Origin: Caulobacter sp.
Lineage (GTDB): Bacteria > Pseudomonadota > Alphaproteobacteria > Caulobacterales > Caulobacteraceae
Direction: 5' to 3'
DNA: 64,000 nt
Assembly: GCA_019636175.1 (NCBI GenBank)
Contig: JAHBYC010000001.1
Span: 141,786 to 205,785 of the forward strand
Part shown: one piece after another, positions 42,657 to 50,715 of the stretch
Numbering within the stretch: the first letter of the stretch is position 1
Layout: every line of letters begins with the position of its first letter
Program-made: the position numbers and the translations under genes
Notes under the pieces: generated by a model
Told to the model about the DNA's origin: nothing
What the model saw: the letters and a program-made list of their open reading frames with translations, nothing else
The model's database searches: none

Positions 42657-43493
42657 ATGACTGTCGAAATCCTCGCCACCCACCGCGTCCACGGCGGCGC
42701 GCTGCGCTACTGCCGGCACGACAGCGCCGCAACCGGCACGCCGATGACGTTCAGCATCTTCACCCCGCCGAGCGACGGTCCGTTTCCGGTTCTCGTCTGG
42801 CTGTCGGGACTGACCTGCACGGAGGAAAACTTCACAACCAAGGCCGGCGCCTACGGGGCCGCCGCCGCGCACGGCGCCATGATCGTCGCGCCCGACACCA
42901 GCCCGCGCGGCGAGGGCGTGGCCGATGATGCGGCCTATGACCTGGGGCAGGGGGCCGGCTTTTACCTCGACGCTACCCAGGCGCCCTGGACCCCGCACTT
43001 CCGGATGGAAGCCTACATCACCCAGGACCTGCTGAAGGCCGTGGACGGCGCCTTCCCAACCGACCCCGCCCGGCGCGGCGTCTTCGGTCACAGCATGGGC
43101 GGGCACGGGGCGCTGACCCTGGCGCTCAAGTATCCTGATCTCTTCAAATCGGTCTCCGCCTTCGCCCCGATCGTCTCGCCGACCCGCTGCCCCTGGGGCG
43201 AGAAGGCCTTCACCGCCTATCTGGGCGAGGACCGCACGGCCTGGGCGGGGCACGACGCCTGTCTTCTGATCGAGGCGGGGGTCGCGCGCGGACGGTTCGA
43301 CGACATCCTGGTGGACCAGGGACTGGCCGATCCATTCCTCGAGGGCCAGCTGAAGCCCGAGCTACTTGAGGCCGCCTGCGCCGCCGCCGGCCAGACCCTG
43401 ACCCTGCGCCGCCAGCCCGGCTACGATCACAGCTACTTCTTCATGGCCAGCTTCATCGCCGACCACATCGCCTGGCACGCCGCGCGCCTGTAG
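42657..43493 (+). CDS. fghA: S-formylglutathione hydrolase
   Basis: The protein has 278 residues of the esterase D family. The nucleophile elbow is GHSMGGHGA with S146, and the C-terminal RRQPGYDHSYFFMASFI carries the catalytic histidine. LSGLTCTEENFTTKAG is a family signature. It releases formate and glutathione from S-formylglutathione made by AdhC. The start at 42657 follows a 26-bp gap after the small unknown gene. The usual gfa (glutathione-formaldehyde synthase) is not present. Confidence 0.95.
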   Translation: MTVEILATHRVHGGALRYCRHDSAATGTPMTFSIFTPPSDGPFPVLVWLSGLTCTEENFTTKAGAYGAAAAHGAMIVAPDTSPRGEGVADDAAYDLGQGAGFYLDATQAPWTPHFRMEAYITQDLLKAVDGAFPTDPARRGVFGHSMGGHGALTLALKYPDLFKSVSAFAPIVSPTRCPWGEKAFTAYLGEDRTAWAGHDACLLIEAGVARGRFDDILVDQGLADPFLEGQLKPELLEAACAAAGQTLTLRRQPGYDHSYFFMASFIADHIAWHAARL

Positions 43494-43511
43494 AGCTGGC
43501 GCCGCTTGCGC

Positions 43512-43540
43512 TTGACTTCGCCCGTCCCGGTGAGCATAAG
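43512..43540 (+). promoter_or_regulatory. Promoter of rpsD
   Basis: TTGACT (43512-43517), a 17-bp spacer and CATAAG (43535-43540) give a good sigma-70 type promoter. The predicted start near 43547 leaves a leader of about 120 bases with at least one stem (CCTCC-ATTAGG-GGAGG, 43620-43635). The long leader may serve S4 autoregulation. Confidence 0.6.
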
Positions 43541-43667
43541 CGCGCCTTTCCAGCCGCCGGGCGTCGCTCGCGTGGCCGGAAAGCCATACGGGTGATCCGA
43601 AGCCGCCGTTGAGATCGCGCCTCCATTAGGGGAGGGGCCGGCCCGGGTCGATATTGAAGAGTGACCT

Positions 43668-44285
43668 ATGTCCAAGCGCCACAGCGCCAAATACAAAATC
43701 GACCGCCGGATGGGCGAAAACATCTGGGGTCGTCCGAAGTCCCCGGTCAACAAGCGCTCCTACGGCCCCGGCCAGCACGGCCAGCGTCGCAAGTCCAAGG
43801 TCTCCGACTTTGGCCTGCAGCTGAAGGCCAAGCAGAAGCTCAAGGGCTACTACGGCAACCTGACTGAAAAGCAGTTCGCCCGCACCTACACCGAGGCCGC
43901 CCGTCGCAAGGGCAACACCTCCGAGAACCTGATCTCGCTGCTGGAAAGCCGTCTGGACGCGGTGGTCTACCGCGCCAAGTTCGTGCCGACCGTTTTCGCG
44001 GCCCGTCAGTTCGTCAACCACGGCCACGTGCTGGTCAACGGCAAGCGCGTCAACATCGCCTCCTACCGGGTCAAGCCGGGCGACGTGGTGTCGGTGCGTG
44101 AACGCTCGCGCAGCATGGCTCTGGTTCTGGAAGCTCTGGGCTCGGCCGAGCGCGACCACCCCGAATACATCACCGTGGACCTGCGCGCCTTCTCGGCGAC
44201 CTTCGTCCGCGCTCCGGAACTGGCCGAAGTGCCCTACCCGGTGAAGATGGAACCGAACCTGGTCGTCGAATTCTACGCTTCCTAA
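43668..44285 (+). CDS. rpsD: 30S ribosomal protein S4
   Basis: The protein has 205 residues: the usual N terminus [20 protein letters not shown], an S4 RNA-binding domain ([30 protein letters not shown], first 20 residues [20 protein letters not shown]) and C terminus [10 protein letters not shown]. It is a primary 16S rRNA-binding protein that nucleates the small subunit body and often represses its own operon. Here it stands alone, outside the alpha operon, as is usual in alphaproteobacteria, with its own promoter and terminator. Confidence 0.97.
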   Translation: MSKRHSAKYKIDRRMGENIWGRPKSPVNKRSYGPGQHGQRRKSKVSDFGLQLKAKQKLKGYYGNLTEKQFARTYTEAARRKGNTSENLISLLESRLDAVVYRAKFVPTVFAARQFVNHGHVLVNGKRVNIASYRVKPGDVVSVRERSRSMALVLEALGSAERDHPEYITVDLRAFSATFVRAPELAEVPYPVKMEPNLVVEFYAS

Positions 44286-44313
44286 GGCGTCGGATCAGAC
44301 CAGCAGGATTGGG

Positions 44314-44341
44314 GGCCCCGGAGCGATCCGGGGTCCTTTTT
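44314..44341 (+). terminator. Rho-independent terminator of rpsD
   Basis: GGCCCCGGA, a GCGA tetraloop and TCCGGGGTC make a 9-bp stem (one G-U pair) followed by CTTTTT. It starts 28 bases after the rpsD stop. This is the best intrinsic terminator in the window. Confidence 0.88.
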
Positions 44342-44444
44342 CCATGGCGCTTCTGGCGGCCGGCTATCCGGACACGGACGCCGTTCCGGCCAGTCATGAT
44401 GGCCAAGGCTGGACAAGAAGCCCGGCTGTGGCATTGGTTGATCG

Positions 44445-44798
44445 ATGACACGCCGCCACGCCCTGCTCGCCGCCCTGTTACTGGTCTCCGCCTGCGCGAC
44501 CAAGGCCGTCTATTCCTCGCCGGATGCGGGGATGGTCGAGCTGGAGCCGCTGCTCGGGGCGGAGGTGCGGGCCGACGCCTTGAAGATACGCGTCACCTCC
44601 AATGGCTGCACCAGCAAGGAGGATTTCGTCTTCTTCGTCGAGCGGGAAGGCGATCGGGCCGCCGTCGCCTTCGGGCGCAAGAAGATCGACGTCTGCAAGG
44701 CCGCGCCCCGGCCGGTCGAGATCGCCTTCACCTACGAGGAGCTGGGGCTCAAGCCCAGCCAGGCGGTGGCCATCGTCAACCCGCTGTCGGCGCGCTGA
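44445..44798 (+). CDS. Small lipoprotein of unknown function
   Basis: The protein has 117 residues with a lipobox VSAC giving lipidation at C17. The mature part has two cysteines (SNGCTSK and DVCKAAP) that may pair, a strand FVFFVEREGDRAAVAFGR, and ends [19 protein letters not shown]. This looks like a compact beta domain of a kind repeated in Caulobacterales lipoproteins, but I know no family name. Its last 23 bases overlap the thioesterase gene on the other strand. Confidence 0.7.
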   Translation: MTRRHALLAALLLVSACATKAVYSSPDAGMVELEPLLGAEVRADALKIRVTSNGCTSKEDFVFFVEREGDRAAVAFGRKKIDVCKAAPRPVEIAFTYEELGLKPSQAVAIVNPLSAR

Positions 44799-45207
44799 AC
44801 ATCGTCTCCATCCACTCCGGGACACGCACCGGACGGCGGCTGATCGCGTCGATCAGGCACCATTCGGAGCGGCCCTGGGCGCACATCTCGCCGTCGGGAC
44901 CATCGATCCGGTAGAAGCGATCCATGCGCGGGCCGCGGCGCTCGCCGATCCAGGTGACCGAGGTCGCGCTCTCGTGCGGCAGCAGGGCGCGCCGGTAGTC
45001 CAGTTCATGGCGCAGCGCCACCCACGCCCACCGGTTCTGTTCCTCGTCGGGAAGGCGGGCGCGCCAGTGGCCGGTGGCCAGATCCTGCATCCAGCCGAGA
45101 TAGACCACGTTGTTCACATGGCCGTTCTCGTCGATGTCTGCGGCGGTCGGCGTGAAGTCGAGATGAAAGGTCTGGCGACCCTCGGGCGGGGTCAGGGTGC
45201 GGCTCAC
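44776..45207 (-). CDS. Hotdog-fold acyl-CoA thioesterase (4HBT type)
   Basis: The protein has 143 residues of the hotdog fold: [23 protein letters not shown], where the D/E-x-x-x-H-x-N pattern and following tyrosine are the 4-hydroxybenzoyl-CoA thioesterase active site, then a strand [20 protein letters not shown]. It probably hydrolyses acyl-CoA or acyl-ACP. The start is GTG at 45207, overlapping the grxD stop as GTGA, so it belongs to the bolA-grxD operon. Its C-terminal codons overlap the convergent lipoprotein gene. Confidence 0.82.
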   Translation of the reverse strand: MSRTLTPPEGRQTFHLDFTPTAADIDENGHVNNVVYLGWMQDLATGHWRARLPDEEQNRWAWVALRHELDYRRALLPHESATSVTWIGERRGPRMDRFYRIDGPDGEMCAQGRSEWCLIDAISRRPVRVPEWMETMFSAPTAG

Positions 45208-45563
45208 GCCGGCAGAACGCCCTGGCTTTCAAGGAAGGGACGCAGCTCGCCGGCCTGATACATTTCCCGCACGATGTCGCACCCGCCGACCAGTTCGCCC
45301 TTCACATAAAGCTGGGGAATGGTGGGCCAGTCGCTGAAGGTCTTGATGCCCTGACGCAGCGCCTCGCTCTGCAGGACATCGACGCCGGTGAAATCGACCT
45401 CGAGGTGGTCGAGAATCTGCACCACGGTGGCGGAGAAACCGCAGCGCGGCTGTTCCGGCTCGCCCTTCATGAACAACAGCACCGGATGCTCGGCGACGGC
45501 CTTGGCGATGAAGGCCTGGACCGGATCGGAACGATCCTGGGCGGGATTGGCGGCGTCGGACAT
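45204..45563 (-). CDS. grxD: Monothiol glutaredoxin (CGFS type)
   Basis: The protein has 119 residues. The active motif is C41-G-F-S after KGEPEQPR, and [17 protein letters not shown] holds the glutathione-binding region. CGFS glutaredoxins bind a [2Fe-2S] cluster with glutathione and deliver or sense iron-sulfur clusters, often as a complex with BolA proteins. bolA is encoded two genes upstream on the same strand, which supports such a pair. The ORF is followed by the thioesterase with a 4-base overlap. Confidence 0.94.
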   Translation of the reverse strand: MSDAANPAQDRSDPVQAFIAKAVAEHPVLLFMKGEPEQPRCGFSATVVQILDHLEVDFTGVDVLQSEALRQGIKTFSDWPTIPQLYVKGELVGGCDIVREMYQAGELRPFLESQGVLPA

Positions 45564-45645
45564 GGAACTTCCTCTTGGCGGACAGTCCCTCAGCTAGGCG
45601 CCGCAAGGCTCCGGGTCAAGGCGGGGAGAGCGTCCCGGGCCCTGG

Positions 45646-46479
45646 TCAGGATCGCTGCTCGCCGGAAAAGCGGGCCATCTCGATCTGGGCGGTCACTCCG
45701 GTCGGCAGTTCCCGCTCCGGCACGGCGGCCAGGCGTTTGATCCGCTCGACCGAGTCGGCCTCGATCCGCACGGTCGTCACCGCCGGCTCGAACAGGGCGA
45801 AGGCGACGCAGATTTCCTCGCCGGTCCAGCCCGGGTTGCCTTCCAGGAAGTGATAGGCGCTGTTGTTGCTGACCTTCGGCTTCTTTCGGAACCAGCCCTT
45901 GGGAATCAGGCTGGGGCCTCCCGCGTCGCTGAGGCTCTGGGGAAAGGCGTCGTGGGCGATCACCGCCAGATTGCGCTGCGAGGCCAGCTTGAGGCGGTGG
46001 CGGTCGCGCCAACCCGACATCAGGCTGTAGGGGGTGACCAGGCAATCGACGCCCTCGGACGCCACGGCCTGGTCGGCCAGGTCATCGACCGCGGCCAGTC
46101 CGATCTGTCGGACCATGCGGACCTGCTTGAGCAGGCGCGCCGGCGCGACCTGAACGCCCTCGGAAAGGATGAGCAGATCGAAATACTCTGTTCCGAGCCG
46201 GTGCAGCATCGCCTCCACGGCCTGCTCCAGATCGCCATGCGCGGGCGCCTTCCAGGCGATGAACACCAGCCGCCGCTCGACCGTGGAAAGGGCCTGACGA
46301 AGGCCGTCGACAACCGCGTCGCCATTGCCGTCCAGTTCAAAGGTGTTGATCCCGGCCGACATCGCGGCCGTCAGAATATCGAACCAGTGTCGGGCGGAGG
46401 CGAGGGGGCGATCGTTGAGCAGCAGGGAGACGGTCGAGACCGCCATGCCGTAGGTCGCGCCGAAGGGGCGGTAGCGCAT
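45646..46479 (-). CDS. Aldo-keto reductase-like protein lacking the catalytic tetrad
   Basis: The protein has 277 residues with the fold pattern of aldo-keto reductases: MRYRPFGATYGMAVSTVSLL, SAGINTFELDGNG, LHRLGTEYFDLLIL, VRMVRQIGLAAVDD and GWRDRHRLKLASQRNLAVIA. In the canonical family the second segment reads GINFFDTAxxYG; here Asp is replaced by E48 and Tyr by N52, and the histidine after DLLLL is missing, though a lysine (K77) remains. It therefore probably lacks redox activity. It lies 8 bp after bolA and 82 bp before grxD. The role is unknown and may be non-catalytic. Confidence 0.75.
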   Translation of the reverse strand: MRYRPFGATYGMAVSTVSLLLNDRPLASARHWFDILTAAMSAGINTFELDGNGDAVVDGLRQALSTVERRLVFIAWKAPAHGDLEQAVEAMLHRLGTEYFDLLILSEGVQVAPARLLKQVRMVRQIGLAAVDDLADQAVASEGVDCLVTPYSLMSGWRDRHRLKLASQRNLAVIAHDAFPQSLSDAGGPSLIPKGWFRKKPKVSNNSAYHFLEGNPGWTGEEICVAFALFEPAVTTVRIEADSVERIKRLAAVPERELPTGVTAQIEMARFSGEQRS

Positions 46480-46487
46480 GATCGGCC

Positions 46488-46718
46488 TCAGGCGCCCGGG
46501 GCGGCGGTCTCGAGGGCCAAGGCGTGCAGTTCGCCGCCCAGCACATCGGCCAGGGCGCGGTTCACCAACTGATGCTGCCGCACGCGGGGCAGGCCGGCAA
46601 AGGCGCCGGAGACGATGCGGGCGCGGTAGTGATCGCCGTCGCCGGCCAGATCGGTGACGATGATCTCGGCGTCCGGGAAGGCGTCGCGAAGGCGGCGCTC
46701 CAGGTCGGCTTGCAGCAT
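46488..46718 (-). CDS. bolA: BolA family protein
   Basis: The protein has 76 residues of the BolA/YrbA fold: LERRLRDAFPDAEIIVTDLAGDGDHYRARIVS, given here as LERRLRDAFPDAEIIVTD followed by GDHYRA, then PRVRQHQLVNRALAD with the conserved histidine that binds the shared cluster. BolA works with CGFS glutaredoxins in iron-sulfur handling. The ATG at 46718 gives the family N terminus; a GTG at 46745 would add nine residues and AGGAG lies 13 bases before 46718, so the start is not firm. Confidence 0.88.
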   Translation of the reverse strand: MLQADLERRLRDAFPDAEIIVTDLAGDGDHYRARIVSGAFAGLPRVRQHQLVNRALADVLGGELHALALETAAPGA

Positions 46719-46758
46719 GGGCAAAGGGACACTCCTGATAGACACGGCCAGTTTGGCG

Positions 46759-46771
46759 GTTAATGCTTAAC
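46759..46771. promoter_or_regulatory. Dyad GTTAA-TGC-TTAAC between bolA and a lipoprotein gene
   Basis: A perfect 5-bp dyad with a 3-base spacer sits in the 74-bp region between the divergent bolA operon and the lipoprotein gene. It contains two TTAA words, but spaced three apart rather than seven as CtrA sites require. It is a candidate operator only. Confidence 0.3.
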
Positions 46772-46792
46772 ACGTTTCAAAAGGGGGACGGG

Positions 46793-47446
46793 ATGGCGGA
46801 GCAAGTCATTCGATGGGCGTTGAAGAGCCTGGCGTTGGTCGGGATGACCCTGAGCCTGGGCGCCTGCAATATGGTCATCACGGCGGAGCCGACCTTCTCG
46901 GCGGAGGACGCGGGCGGCGCGGCTGGCTTGCGAACCGGTCTGTGGGTCAATGTCGACAAAGGCTGCGATGTCGATCTGGCCAAACCGGCCTCGACCTGGC
47001 CCAAATGCGCCAACTGGGTGGTGGTCAAGCCTGACGCGCTGTCGGGAACCAACGAGAACGGCAAACCCTTCAGCGCCCCCTACGTCCTGGCGGCGGGCGA
47101 TCCGCGGGTCATGCAGCTGGCGCTGACCGAGCCCGAAAGCAAGGAGACCCTGTACCTCTACCTCGGTCTCAAGCCCTTGAAGGTCGATGCCGATGGCCAG
47201 ATCACCGAATACACCGGCTGGATCGTGCAGTGCGGGCCGCCGCCGCCCAAGGACGCCAAGAAGGCCGACGGCATGCCCCGCTTCGGAACGCTTGAACCCT
47301 TTCCGGGCATGATCATGGATGATCAGCAGTCCGGTTGCAGTCCCGACAGCAAGGCGGCCCTGATCAAGGCGGCGGGGCTGAGCGAGGCCTATGACCTCGA
47401 CAACAAGGGCAAGGTGAATCGCTGGCTGAGGGACGGGGAGAACTGA
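46793..47446 (+). CDS. Lipoprotein of unknown function (paralogue 1)
   Basis: The protein has 217 residues with lipobox LGAC at C25. The mature protein has GLWVNVDKGCDVDLAKPAS, and a C-terminal block CGPPPPKDAKKADGMPRFG followed by TLEPFPGMI and a GCS motif. The same block order is present in the next gene (47505), so they are tandem paralogues. The ATG at 46793 has a GGGGGACGGG purine tract; an ATG at 46763 would spoil the signal peptide. No known family is recognised. The gene is divergent from the bolA operon. Confidence 0.72.
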   Translation: MAEQVIRWALKSLALVGMTLSLGACNMVITAEPTFSAEDAGGAAGLRTGLWVNVDKGCDVDLAKPASTWPKCANWVVVKPDALSGTNENGKPFSAPYVLAAGDPRVMQLALTEPESKETLYLYLGLKPLKVDADGQITEYTGWIVQCGPPPPKDAKKADGMPRFGTLEPFPGMIMDDQQSGCSPDSKAALIKAAGLSEAYDLDNKGKVNRWLRDGEN

Positions 47447-47468
47447 GCCCCTAGACAATCACGCGACT

Positions 47469-47495
47469 CTCACGCACTGTTCACGGGGGCGTGAG
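47469..47495 (+). promoter_or_regulatory. Mutually exclusive leader hairpins before lipoprotein 2
   Basis: CTCACGC (47469-47475) pairs with GCGTGAG (47489-47495), a 7-bp stem. TCACG (47481-47485) can instead pair with CGTGA (47490-47494) over a GGGG loop. Both use the same 3' arm, which ends inside GAGGAGGT, the ribosome-binding site of the gene starting at 47505. The layout is that of a small RNA switch, but it could equally be a protein-binding palindrome. Confidence 0.4.
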
Positions 47496-47504
47496 GAGGT
47501 CGTG

Positions 47505-48182
47505 ATGAGACTGATGTGCGTTTCCATTGGGCTGGCCTGCCTGACCCTGGCCGCCTGCAATGATGATGTCCTGACAACCCGTGCGCCATTGATCGCGGCC
47601 GAGGATGGCCAGGCGCTTCCGGTCGCGCGCGATGGCGTGTGGGCGGCGGAGGGCGGGTGCGACGTGGATCGCGGCCAACCGTTGCCGGCCTGGCGGGACT
47701 GCGGCGGCTTCATCGTGCGGCGCGGGCGGGTGGCGCACCCGGACGAGGCGGCGGACGGCGATCCGGCGATGCTGAAGGCGGCCCGGATCGGGGTCGAGCC
47801 AGGGTTCCAGATCGCCCAGGACAGCGGCGGCAACTACTATGGATACTATGGCGTCGATGGCGTGCGGCTGGACGGGGCCGGGCGGATGGTCGCCCTGCGG
47901 GTCTGGCGGCTGAAGTGCGGGCCGCCGCCGCCGGATGGCAGCCGCACGGCCGGGGGCAAGCCGCGCTATCAGACGATGGAGCCCTATCCCGGCGTCGAGG
48001 TCGAGGAGGGCGGCTGCGCAGCCAAGGGGCGCGAGGGGCTGATCGCCGCCGCGCGGGCCAGCCGGGCGGACCCGAAGGGGAACCGGTCCGGCGCGGACGG
48101 CTATCGGTGGGTGCGGTCGGAGACGCCGGCCGACTGGCCCGAGGCGGTTCCGGTGAGAGGGACGGCGGAGGACAAGTCCTGA
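47505..48182 (+). CDS. Lipoprotein of unknown function (paralogue 2)
   Basis: The protein has 225 residues with lipobox LAAC at C18. It shares with the preceding gene the GVWAAEGGCDVDRGQPLPAW segment, CGPPPPDGSRTAGGKPRYQ, TMEPYPGV and a following GC motif. The C-terminal 40 residues are unrelated. GGAGG lies five bases before the ATG at 47505. The frame starts with GTG three bases earlier. The protein pair has no named family that I know. Confidence 0.7.
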   Translation: MRLMCVSIGLACLTLAACNDDVLTTRAPLIAAEDGQALPVARDGVWAAEGGCDVDRGQPLPAWRDCGGFIVRRGRVAHPDEAADGDPAMLKAARIGVEPGFQIAQDSGGNYYGYYGVDGVRLDGAGRMVALRVWRLKCGPPPPDGSRTAGGKPRYQTMEPYPGVEVEEGGCAAKGREGLIAAARASRADPKGNRSGADGYRWVRSETPADWPEAVPVRGTAEDKS

Positions 48183-48184
48183 AG

Positions 48185-48234
48185 GGCCGGCCGCGGGGTC
48201 TCTCTGCTGTTGCTCCTGTTGGTCACGGCCGGCC
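48185..48234 (+). terminator. Long-loop inverted repeat after lipoprotein 2
   Basis: GGCCGGCCG (48185-48193) and CGGCCGGCC (48226-48234) are perfect 9-bp arms with a 32-base loop, beginning three bases after the stop codon. No U tract follows. It may be the end of the lipoprotein transcript. The rest of the gap to 48312 shows nothing else clear. Confidence 0.35.
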
Positions 48235-48312
48235 TCTCGGCTGTGAGGAGGCGGTGGCGGCCCGGCCGATCCTGAAGGGCCTCCAGGTCGCCGCCGCCCC
48301 GCCGCCCGGGCA

Positions 48313-49545
48313 TTAGTCGACCATCGCCGAGTAGATGATGTTCTTCAGCTGGCCCCGGAAGTTGAAGGTGCCCGACGGCATCAGCTGGGTCATGAACACC
48401 ACGCTCAGCTCCTCATGCGGATCGACCCAGAAGATGGTCGAGGCGGCGCCGCCCCAGTAGAAGTCGCCTTCGCCCAGGCCGCCGGTGGTGACCACATCCA
48501 TGGTGCTGGCGAAGCCCAGCCCGAAGCCGACGCCCTTGTTGCTGGTCTCGGAGAAGGAGCCGAGGGCGAACTCGGTCAGGTCCTGGTTGTCGGGCAGGTG
48601 GTTGCGGGTCATCAGGTCCAGGGTGCGGGGACCAAGGATGCGGGCGCCGTCCAGTTCGCCGCCGCGCCGCAGCATCTCGCAGAAGCGCATGTAGTCGGCC
48701 GTGGTGCCGGTCAGGCCGCCGCCGCCGGACAGGAACTTCGGCGGTTCGAGATAGGCGCTGGTCGCCGGATCGTCGATCACCTCCAGGCTCTTGTCGGGAT
48801 TGCGCCGGTAATTGGCCGCGAAGCGATGGGCCTTCTCGGGGGCCACCTGGAAGGCGGTGTCGACCATGCCCAGCGGAGCGAAGATCACGTCCTGCAGGTA
48901 TTTGTCGAACGGCATGCCGCTGATCCGCTCGACCAGCGCCCCGCAGACGTCGGTCGACAGCGAATACATCCACTGGGTTCCGGGCTGATAGAGCAGGGGA
49001 ACCTGGGCCAGCTTGCCCATGAACTCGGGCAGGGTGTCGGCCCCGCCCATGCTGCGGATCTTCAGGGCGCGATAGGCCTTGTCGACCGGATGCTGGATGC
49101 CGACGCCCGGAAGACCGCCGCCGTAGGTCAGGCCGCCGGTGTGGCAGAGCATGTCGCGCATGCTGACCGGCCGGTCCAGCGGCGCGGTGACGGTGTCCTC
49201 GCCCTCGCCGGACACCCAGACGCGCTGGGCCTTCCACTCGGGGAAGAAACGTTCGACCGGGTCATCCAGCTGGAAGAAGCCGCGCTCGAACAGGGTCATC
49301 AGGGCGACCGAGGTGATCGGCTTGGTCATCGAATAGATGCGGAAGATGGTGTCCTCGGTCAGCGGCTTGTTCCGCTCCAGGTCCATCTTGCCGAACACGG
49401 CGTTGTAGGCGGCGTGGCCGTGGCGGGTGACGGCGATCTGGCATCCGGCGATCTTGCCGGGATCGATGTAGTTGCGGGTCAGGTGCTCGCCGATGCGTTC
49501 CAGGCGGCTGCTGTCCAGCCCCGTCCACTTTGATTGGGCGTCCAT
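48313..49545 (-). CDS. Serine hydrolase, beta-lactamase-related family
   Basis: The protein has 410 residues. The nucleophile motif is S72-M-T-K75 in FRIYSMTKPI, followed by YSLSTDVCGALVERIS with the YxS/N motif, and FYWGGAASTIFWVDP in place of KTG. It lacks an evident signal peptide, unlike the paralogue at 5804. Such proteins are usually esterases or D-aminopeptidase-like hydrolases. GGGAGCG lies before the ATG at 49545; a start at 49587 would add 14 residues without such a site. The gene stands alone between the lipoprotein and dprA. Confidence 0.85.
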   Translation of the reverse strand: MDAQSKWTGLDSSRLERIGEHLTRNYIDPGKIAGCQIAVTRHGHAAYNAVFGKMDLERNKPLTEDTIFRIYSMTKPITSVALMTLFERGFFQLDDPVERFFPEWKAQRVWVSGEGEDTVTAPLDRPVSMRDMLCHTGGLTYGGGLPGVGIQHPVDKAYRALKIRSMGGADTLPEFMGKLAQVPLLYQPGTQWMYSLSTDVCGALVERISGMPFDKYLQDVIFAPLGMVDTAFQVAPEKAHRFAANYRRNPDKSLEVIDDPATSAYLEPPKFLSGGGGLTGTTADYMRFCEMLRRGGELDGARILGPRTLDLMTRNHLPDNQDLTEFALGSFSETSNKGVGFGLGFASTMDVVTTGGLGEGDFYWGGAASTIFWVDPHEELSVVFMTQLMPSGTFNFRGQLKNIIYSAMVD

Positions 49546-49635
49546 GGTCGTTTCGCTCCCGGCTTTATGGTTCGTTGCCGCCATCATGACCGACGCGGCT
49601 TGCCGGGGCCAAGTCGAAATTGCGGTATGGCCCGC

Positions 49636-50715
49636 TCAGGCGGCCACGACCATGCCGCCGGCCAGCAGTTCGACCCGCCCGGCCAGCGCCAGTTCGGTCA
49701 GGGCCGCCAGCACCAGAGGCGCAGGAGCCCCGACCGTGCGCACCAGCTCATCGCGCGACACCGGCGTCACGCTGACCAGATCCGCCAGCCGCTCGCGCAC
49801 CGGATCGACATCGCCGTCGGCCACGCCCGGACCGATCCAGGTCGTATCCCGCTCGCGCACCCTCGCCTCGCGCAGGGCCCGCATCACATCGTCAACGCCC
49901 TCGCACAGGGCCGCGCCCTGACGGATCAGGTCGTTGGTCCCCTTCGCGCGGGGATCCAGCGGCGATCCGGGCACCGCCAACACCTCGCGGCCCTGTTCGG
50001 CGGCCAGGCGGGCGGTGATCAGCGAGCCGGAGCGCATCTCCGCCTCGACCACCACCACCGCCTGCGACAGGCCGGAGATGATCCGGTTGCGGCGGGGAAA
50101 ATCCCGGGCCTGGGCGCGATAACCCGGCGGGCTTTCCGAGACGATGGCGCCGCCCGATGCGATGCGGGCGTGCAGACCGGCGTGGTCCGGCGGATAGATG
50201 TCGTCGGCGCCGCCGCCGAGCACGGCGATGGTTCCCGTCGGCAAGGCGCCCTCATGGGCCGCGCCGTCGATGCCCCGGGCCAGGCCCGAGACGACGGTGA
50301 CGCCGGCCTCGCCCAGCTGCGCGGCGAGGCCTCGCGCGAACCGCTGGCCCGCGGCCGAGGCGATCCGGGCGCCGACGATGGCGGCGGTGGGACGGGCGGC
50401 CAGGCTGATATCGCCGATCACCCAGATCAGCGGCGGCGGCGGATCGAGGACCGCCAGCATGCGCGGGAAATCCGTCTCGGCCGAACAGAGTAGACGGGCG
50501 CCGATGGCCGCCCCCGCCGCCAGTTCGCGCCGGGCCTCGTCAGGCGTCGGCGTGCGCAGTGGGCGGGCGCGTCCGCCGCGCCGGGCCAGATCCGGCAGGA
50601 CCTCGAGCACCGCCTTGGCCGAGCCGTAGCGATGCAGCAGCTGTTCGAAGGTGACCGGCCCCACCTGTTCGGTGCGGGCCAGGCGCAGCCAGGCGAGGCG
50701 CTCCTCGTCGGTCAC
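49636..50715 (-). CDS. dprA: DNA processing protein DprA
   Basis: The protein has 359 residues. It has a SAM-like N-terminal domain, the Rossmann DprA core (AAIVGARIASAAGQ, SGLARGIDGAAHEGAL, IAVLGGGADDIYPPDH, FPRRNRIISGLSQAVVVVEA) and a C-terminal winged-helix domain. DprA loads RecA onto incoming single-stranded DNA in transformation and is also widespread in non-competent species. The start is GTG at 50715, overlapping the plsY stop as GTGA, so the genes are translationally linked. Confidence 0.95.
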   Translation of the reverse strand: MTDEERLAWLRLARTEQVGPVTFEQLLHRYGSAKAVLEVLPDLARRGGRARPLRTPTPDEARRELAAGAAIGARLLCSAETDFPRMLAVLDPPPPLIWVIGDISLAARPTAAIVGARIASAAGQRFARGLAAQLGEAGVTVVSGLARGIDGAAHEGALPTGTIAVLGGGADDIYPPDHAGLHARIASGGAIVSESPPGYRAQARDFPRRNRIISGLSQAVVVVEAEMRSGSLITARLAAEQGREVLAVPGSPLDPRAKGTNDLIRQGAALCEGVDDVMRALREARVRERDTTWIGPGVADGDVDPVRERLADLVSVTPVSRDELVRTVGAPAPLVLAALTELALAGRVELLAGGMVVAA

